Positions 59,965-64,000 of a DNA stretch of 64,000 nucleotides are shown here, piece after piece. Position 1 is the stretch's first letter, and every line of letters starts with the position of its first letter. The notes under the pieces are model-generated. The model ran no database searches. It was given only the letters and a program-made list of their open reading frames with translations, and was not told the DNA's origin. Made by a program: the position numbers and the translations under genes. Source of the stretch: Gillisia lutea (GTDB lineage Bacteria; Bacteroidota; Bacteroidia; Flavobacteriales; Flavobacteriaceae); NCBI RefSeq assembly GCF_021568705.1, contig NZ_JAKGTH010000009.1:248001-312000 (forward strand), written 5' to 3'.

Positions 59965-60939
59965 ATGAAAAAGGTCTCCGTAATTATTCCGGCATTTAAT
60001 GAGGAAGAGAATATCGATCGGCTCGTAGAAGAGTTAAATTTATATTTTAAAGAAGAGGTGCGCTTTTCTACAGAGATCATATTTGTGAATGATGGTTCTT
60101 CTGATGCGACCATGGAAAAACTTAAAACGGCACGACATACATACTACTCTTATAAAATAATTGGCTTTTCTAGGAATTTTGGTTCACATGCTGCACTAAG
60201 AGCCGGAATATTGCAGGCAAAGGGAGATTATATAACTTTTATGTATGCCGATCTACAGGATCCATTAAGCCTGGTAAGTGAGCTGTTTGAAGAAATAGAG
60301 AGCAAGCGCGTAGATATTGCATGGGCATTTAGAAGTAAAACATCAGCAGGAACTACCGAAAAATTGTTCTCTTCAGCATATGCTGCGCTTATGCGTAAAT
60401 ATGCAATTCCTAACTTTCCGAAGAAAGGTTTCGATATAGTGATGTTCAGTAAGAAGGTCAAGAATTGCCTAGATCATAATGTTGAAAATAATTCATCCAT
60501 TTTTATTCAAATCTTAAGTCTTGGCTTTAAACAATCTGGGATAACCTATGAGAAGCAAGAACGTATTCTTGGAAAATCTAAATGGACCATATCAAAAAAG
60601 ATCAAATTACTAATAGATTCCTTTGTAGCTTTTTCCTTTGCGCCAATTAGGTTGGTTTCATTTATAGGTATCGCCTTTTTTGTTTTAGGAATTTGCTGGT
60701 CGGCCTATATTATTTACAGGAAGTTCATGTATGATGATCTGGCAAGTGGATGGCCGGCATTACTTTCTATTTTGATGGTAGGGTTTGGAGTAACAAATAT
60801 TTGTTTAGGCATAATTGCCGAATATTTATGGCGTACACTCGATGCCAGCAGGAAAAGGCCCGTCTTTGTGATAGATGAAATTGTAGAAAAAGCTTTTGAA
60901 CTTGAGCTCGAAGAAAGATTAATTATAAGCGACAAATAA
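59965..60939 (+). CDS. Polyprenyl-phosphate glycosyltransferase (GtrB/ArnC/DPM1-like GT2)
   Basis: A 324-residue GT2 protein with two C-terminal membrane spans (about 232-255 and 265-290). SVIIPAFNEEENIDRLVEEL is the N-terminal strand, FVNDGSSDATMEKL the nucleotide site, and MYADLQDPLSLVSELFE the DxD-type motif typical of dolichol- or undecaprenyl-phosphate sugar synthases. It makes a polyprenyl-phosphate-linked monosaccharide at the cytoplasmic face. The next gene encodes a small putative flippase and the locus holds three GT39-type users of such donors. It begins 3 bases after the previous stop and is directly followed by the flippase gene. Confidence 0.92.
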   Translation: MKKVSVIIPAFNEEENIDRLVEELNLYFKEEVRFSTEIIFVNDGSSDATMEKLKTARHTYYSYKIIGFSRNFGSHAALRAGILQAKGDYITFMYADLQDPLSLVSELFEEIESKRVDIAWAFRSKTSAGTTEKLFSSAYAALMRKYAIPNFPKKGFDIVMFSKKVKNCLDHNVENNSSIFIQILSLGFKQSGITYEKQERILGKSKWTISKKIKLLIDSFVAFSFAPIRLVSFIGIAFFVLGICWSAYIIYRKFMYDDLASGWPALLSILMVGFGVTNICLGIIAEYLWRTLDASRKRPVFVIDEIVEKAFELELEERLIISDK

Positions 60940-61308
60940 ATGACAAGGACGATAGTATATATTTTGTTATACGCAGCCTTTAATGTTACGGGAGCAGCCT
61001 TAATAAAATGGCAGTTAAAAGGAAGAAGCCTAGAAACAATGGAGGAATGGTTAAAATTAATTTTAAACATCCCCTTTGTCATGGCATTCCTGTTAATAAT
61101 TCTTTCTGCACTTGCATTTTTTAAAGCCTTGTCTACAAACAGTTTTTCTTTAATAATACCAATTGCAACCGGGATCAATTTTATTTTAACAATAGGAGTA
61201 GGGTACTATTTATTTCATGATAAGTTATCTACACTATCCTATGTGGGTTTTATACTCATAATAGGCGGAATTATTTTATTAAGTCTAAACACTCAAACTC
61301 ATGCGTAA
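60940..61308 (+). CDS. SMR/EamA-like four-span membrane protein (putative flippase subunit)
   Basis: A 122-residue protein with four predicted membrane spans, of the small multidrug resistance/EamA type like ArnE and ArnF. The conserved start TIVYILLYAAFNVTGAALIK carries a lysine in place of the Glu14 of EmrE, which argues against drug transport. Its ATG follows the stop of the polyprenyl-phosphate glycosyltransferase without a gap, and it overlaps the next gene by 8 bases. It probably moves the polyprenyl-phosphate sugar to the periplasmic side (inference). A functional pair may need another subunit. Confidence 0.75.
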   Translation: MTRTIVYILLYAAFNVTGAALIKWQLKGRSLETMEEWLKLILNIPFVMAFLLIILSALAFFKALSTNSFSLIIPIATGINFILTIGVGYYLFHDKLSTLSYVGFILIIGGIILLSLNTQTHA

Positions 61309-62284
61309 CAAGATTTACAACAGCAAAATATTAGTAACTGGAGGGGCCGGTTTTATAGGGTCTTATGTGGTTGAAGAACTTCTTAAAAGCGACCCTAAAA
61401 AGGTTATAATAATTGATAATCTAATACGAGGAAGCTTCGAAAATATGAAATCGTTTATAGACAATCCTTTGGTGCATTTTATAGAGGGAGATGTTAGAGA
61501 TACCGCTTTAATGGAGAATTATGTATCAGGTACAGATTATGTTTTTCACATGGCGGCATTGCGCATTAATTCTTGTGCTGCCAATCCTGAGGAGGGATTC
61601 GAAGTGATGCTGAGATCGACTTTCGATTTGGCTCAACTTTGTGTTAAGTATAAGGTGAAAAAGGTTATTTACAGTTCCAGTGCTTCTGTGTATGGATTAG
61701 CTCAGCACTTTCCTACTCCAGAAACCGATACTCCATACGATAATCAAACATTTTATGGTGGTGCAAAACTATGGGGAGAGCAGCTATTTAAAAGTTATAA
61801 ATTCATGTATGACTTAGACTATGTTGCGCTTCGATATTTTAATGTATATGGAGCAAGAATGGATACCGATGGGAAGTATACCGAAGTAATGATACGCTGG
61901 TTGGATTGTATACACGAAGGCAAAGCGCCTCTTATTTATGGAGATGGTAGTACTACTATGGATTTTGTTTATGTAAGAGATGTTGCTAAGGCCAATGTTG
62001 CAGCATTGCTTTCTAATGTAACCGATGAGGTTTTTAATGTAGGAAACTGTGAAGAAACCAGTCTTAAACAACTGTTGGACGTTTTACTTAAAGTTAATGA
62101 TTCCAGGCTAGTTCCCGAATATAGGGAAGAAAATTCGGTAAATCCGGTGAGCAGAAGATTGGCCGATAATACCAAAGCTAAGCAACAACTAAATTTTGAA
62201 CCCTCAATTAGTTTAAAAGAAGGTCTTAAAGAGCTTAGTGAATGGTACTTTGAAAAGAAAAAATCAATAAACTTACGTGTATGA
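61301..62284 (+). CDS. NAD-dependent sugar epimerase/dehydratase (extended SDR)
   Basis: A 327-residue extended SDR. The NAD site is ILVTGGAGFIGSYVVEELL (residues ~9-27), VFHMAALRINSCAANPEEGF the region after strand 4, and the catalytic Ser/Tyr/Lys lie in YSSSASVYG and FYGGAKLWGEQLF (YGGAK). RYFNVYGARMD is the usual C-domain start. It could be a 4-epimerase or a 4,6- or 5-epimerase-dehydratase of a nucleotide sugar. The next gene is an aminotransferase that overlaps it by 4 bases, so the pair probably makes an amino sugar. The substrate is unknown. Confidence 0.85.
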   Translation: MRNKIYNSKILVTGGAGFIGSYVVEELLKSDPKKVIIIDNLIRGSFENMKSFIDNPLVHFIEGDVRDTALMENYVSGTDYVFHMAALRINSCAANPEEGFEVMLRSTFDLAQLCVKYKVKKVIYSSSASVYGLAQHFPTPETDTPYDNQTFYGGAKLWGEQLFKSYKFMYDLDYVALRYFNVYGARMDTDGKYTEVMIRWLDCIHEGKAPLIYGDGSTTMDFVYVRDVAKANVAALLSNVTDEVFNVGNCEETSLKQLLDVLLKVNDSRLVPEYREENSVNPVSRRLADNTKAKQQLNFEPSISLKEGLKELSEWYFEKKKSINLRV

Positions 62285-63426
62285 TACCTATAGCAAAACC
62301 TTATTTAACAGTCGAGGAAGCACAAGCTGCTTATGACACGATACTTTCTGGATGGATCACTCAGGGACCAAAAGTGCAAAAATTCGAGGAAGATTTTGCA
62401 GCTTATACCGGTGCGAAATATGCTGTAGCAGTATCTAATTGCACTACCGCACTTCATCTTTCTATGATTGTTGCTGGGATAAGTGAGGGAGATGAGGTTA
62501 TCTGCCCTTCATTGAGCTATATTGCTACAGCGAATTCTATACAATATGTAGGAGCTACACCCATATTTGCTGAAGTTCAGCCAGCTAACTATAATCTAGA
62601 TCTTGTAGATGTAGAAAGTAAAATCACAAATAAGACTAAAGCCATTCTACTGGTTCATCAAATTGGAATGCCTGCGAATATTGATGATTTTAAAATACTA
62701 TGTGAAAAATATAATTTAAAATTAATAGAAGATGCAGCCTGTGCGGCAGGAGCGGCTTATAACGAACAAAAAATAGGCTCGCATTCTGAGTTGGTATGTT
62801 TTTCTTTTCATCCGCGAAAAGTAATTTCAACCGGAGATGGTGGCATGATTACAACAAATAGAGAAGATTATTACAATAGATTAAAACTTTTGCGCCAACA
62901 TGGGATGTCGGTAAACGATAGGGTAAGACATGTATCAGATAAAGTGATTTTTGAAGACCATCTAGAAGTAGGTTATAACTATCGTATGACAGATATTCAA
63001 GCTTCGGTAGGTATCATGCAATTAGAGAAACTTGATTGGATTGTAAATGAGCGCAGGAAGATAGCCCAAGCATACAATAAAGCTTTTAAAGATTTGGATT
63101 ATATACGATTACCTCTAGAAGGCAGCGGTGTTTTTAGTAATTATCAGTCATACAGCATTTATTTAAAACCATCCTGTCCAATAGATAGAAACACCATTAT
63201 GCAAAAGTTATTAGATAAAGGAATTGCTACAAGAAGAGGAATAATGAATACTCATAGAGAAACGGCCTATACACGCAACCACGAAGTTTATAATTTACCG
63301 GTCTCAGAAGATCTTCAAGACAGGTCTGTCATCTTACCTTTATTTGTTCCCATGTCAAAAGATGAGGTTGATTATATTATAGATTCTTTCATCGAAATAA
63401 CCCATCCCACGGCAGTCTCTGTTTGA
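62281..63426 (+). CDS. DegT/DnrJ/EryC1/StrS sugar aminotransferase
   Basis: A 381-residue PLP-dependent sugar aminotransferase, overlapping the SDR gene by 4 bases (ATGA). IPIAKPYLTVEEAQAAYDTI is the start and VAVSNCTTALHLSMIVAGI the PLP-phosphate region. EDAACAAGAAYNEQKIGSHS holds the stacking residue. SFHPRKVISTGDGGMITTN contains the Schiff-base lysine. LRQHGMSVNDRVRHVSD is also characteristic. It is not a close copy of the aminotransferase at 58200, so the two probably make different amino sugars. It ends 86 bases before the last, partial gene. Confidence 0.91.
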   Translation: MIPIAKPYLTVEEAQAAYDTILSGWITQGPKVQKFEEDFAAYTGAKYAVAVSNCTTALHLSMIVAGISEGDEVICPSLSYIATANSIQYVGATPIFAEVQPANYNLDLVDVESKITNKTKAILLVHQIGMPANIDDFKILCEKYNLKLIEDAACAAGAAYNEQKIGSHSELVCFSFHPRKVISTGDGGMITTNREDYYNRLKLLRQHGMSVNDRVRHVSDKVIFEDHLEVGYNYRMTDIQASVGIMQLEKLDWIVNERRKIAQAYNKAFKDLDYIRLPLEGSGVFSNYQSYSIYLKPSCPIDRNTIMQKLLDKGIATRRGIMNTHRETAYTRNHEVYNLPVSEDLQDRSVILPLFVPMSKDEVDYIIDSFIEITHPTAVSV

Positions 63427-63512
63427 AATTTATTACATGGAATTTTAATGAATTATTTGCTTATAAAATTTGTGGTTTTGAGGATTATAGGAGAAGAAGG
63501 AAACAGCTATTT

Positions 63513-64000
63513 ATGCATATGAGAATAAATTCTAGGCGTTATTTTTGGAAAATTTGGATGATATTCGTTTTTATTATCGCAACCATATTTTTCACAGTTC
63601 TTGATTATGCCCCGTTTCTTCATATTGATGAATTTACAATTGTAGATTTAGGGAGAACAATACTTAACCCAAGGTCCGATTGGTCAATAACCTGGATGAT
63701 ATCAGAAAATCACCCGGCCATAAATGTGTTCTATCTGGGTGCTGTATTTCAGGAATTAACATTACAAGCCTTGGGAGAATATGGTCCCAGAATATCAGGA
63801 ATTATAGGAGCATTAGTAGCAGCAACAGTATTGATGGCCTGGCTTCTTAAAAGAAGAACTCCTCATAAAATAGTTCTAATTTTAGGATTGGTCTTTTTAT
63901 TAGACCCCATCTTTGTTCAGGCCTATACCGTTGGACGCTTAGATGGATGGGCTATGGCGTTTTGTTTTTTATCCTGTCTAAGTTTACGACAAGATATTTA
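63513..64000 (+). CDS. GT39-type membrane glycosyltransferase, N-terminal part (3' end outside window)
   Basis: The frame is open to the right edge. It starts at the ATG at 63513 (MHMRINSRRYFW); a second in-frame ATG is at 63519. A first membrane span is near residues 14-30 (IWMIFVFIIATIFFTVL), followed by the loop HIDEFTIVDLGRTILNP (D39, E40). SDWSITWMISENHPAINVF and YGPRISGIIGALVAAT follow. These match the gene at 53336 block by block (DE-x2-I-x-D-x-GR, LNP-x-SDW-x-ITW, GPRI-x-G), so the two are paralogues. Function as for that gene. Length and C terminus cannot be judged. Confidence 0.75.
   Translation, partial: MHMRINSRRYFWKIWMIFVFIIATIFFTVLDYAPFLHIDEFTIVDLGRTILNPRSDWSITWMISENHPAINVFYLGAVFQELTLQALGEYGPRISGIIGALVAATVLMAWLLKRRTPHKIVLILGLVFLLDPIFVQAYTVGRLDGWAMAFCFLSCLSLRQDI

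Noticed and set aside
60714-61178. 154-residue reading frame on the - strand
   Set aside because: It spans the junction of two well-supported + strand membrane protein genes and is low-complexity in character.
1-64000. tRNA, rRNA, attachment sites or replication origin
   Set aside because: No cloverleaf with conserved TTC and anticodon arms, no rRNA stretch, no integrase or direct repeats, and no DnaA-box cluster was recognised by eye; a tRNAscan or Infernal run would be decisive.

Overview
The window is AT-rich bacterial DNA from the Bacteroidetes, most probably a marine Flavobacteriaceae of the Gramella/Zunongwangia kind (lineage inferred). Supporting signs are -7 elements of the type TAnnTTTG, an UpxY-type NusG paralogue heading a polysaccharide locus, a long NusB, a leucine-type dehydrogenase, a DUF3276 (PUR-like) protein, and the block lptB - tatC - kdsD divergent from recQ. 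I saw no rRNA, tRNA, CRISPR array, integrase or transposase.

Region 1 (1-29298, all + strand) is a surface-polysaccharide operon. Its genes abut or overlap by a few bases almost throughout. It opens inside the C-terminal domain of a Wzt-like ABC-exporter ATPase. It continues with about seventeen glycosyltransferases or glycosyltransferase-like proteins, a WbsX/GH99-like protein, two methyltransferases, a serine-acetyltransferase-like enzyme, a membrane-anchored beta-propeller protein, a Wzy/WaaL-like membrane protein and a polyprenyl-phosphate initiating sugar transferase. In the middle is a convincing neuA-neuB-neuC trio for making CMP-sialic acid.

Region 2 (29305-47688) is mainly a housekeeping core on both strands: lnt, pssA, lptB, a carboxymuconolactone-decarboxylase-like protein, tatC, kdsD, recQ, a cyclophilin-FKBP fusion, a 1-Cys peroxiredoxin, a thioredoxin-like protein, csaA, an MsbA-like ABC exporter, a PUR-like protein, a leucine-type dehydrogenase, nusB, a DUF1573 lipoprotein and yajC. 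Five clear hairpin terminators separate its units. It ends with a small sulfur operon, sqr - tusE/dsrC-like - dsrE-like, preceded by an FNR/CRP-type dyad.

Region 3 (48803 to the right edge) is a second polysaccharide or glycosylation locus. It starts with upxY after about 1.1 kb of non-coding DNA and continues with gmd and fcl (GDP-L-fucose), an LhgO-like oxidase, three GT39-type membrane glycosyltransferases (the last cut by the window edge), a Gfo/Idh - acyltransferase - aminotransferase set for an acylated amino sugar, a NeuD/PglD-like acyltransferase, a polyprenyl-phosphate glycosyltransferase with an SMR-like putative flippase, and an SDR plus second aminotransferase.

The most notable observation is a pair of similar, compensatorily changed RNA-like elements, one on each side of upxY (48583-48698 and 49409-49528). 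They look like a duplicated cis-regulatory RNA tied to this antiterminator. Other points of interest are two G8 tracts inside glycosyltransferase genes (possible phase variation), the FNR-like box before the sulfur operon, and an unassigned GT-B-like protein translationally coupled to neuC.
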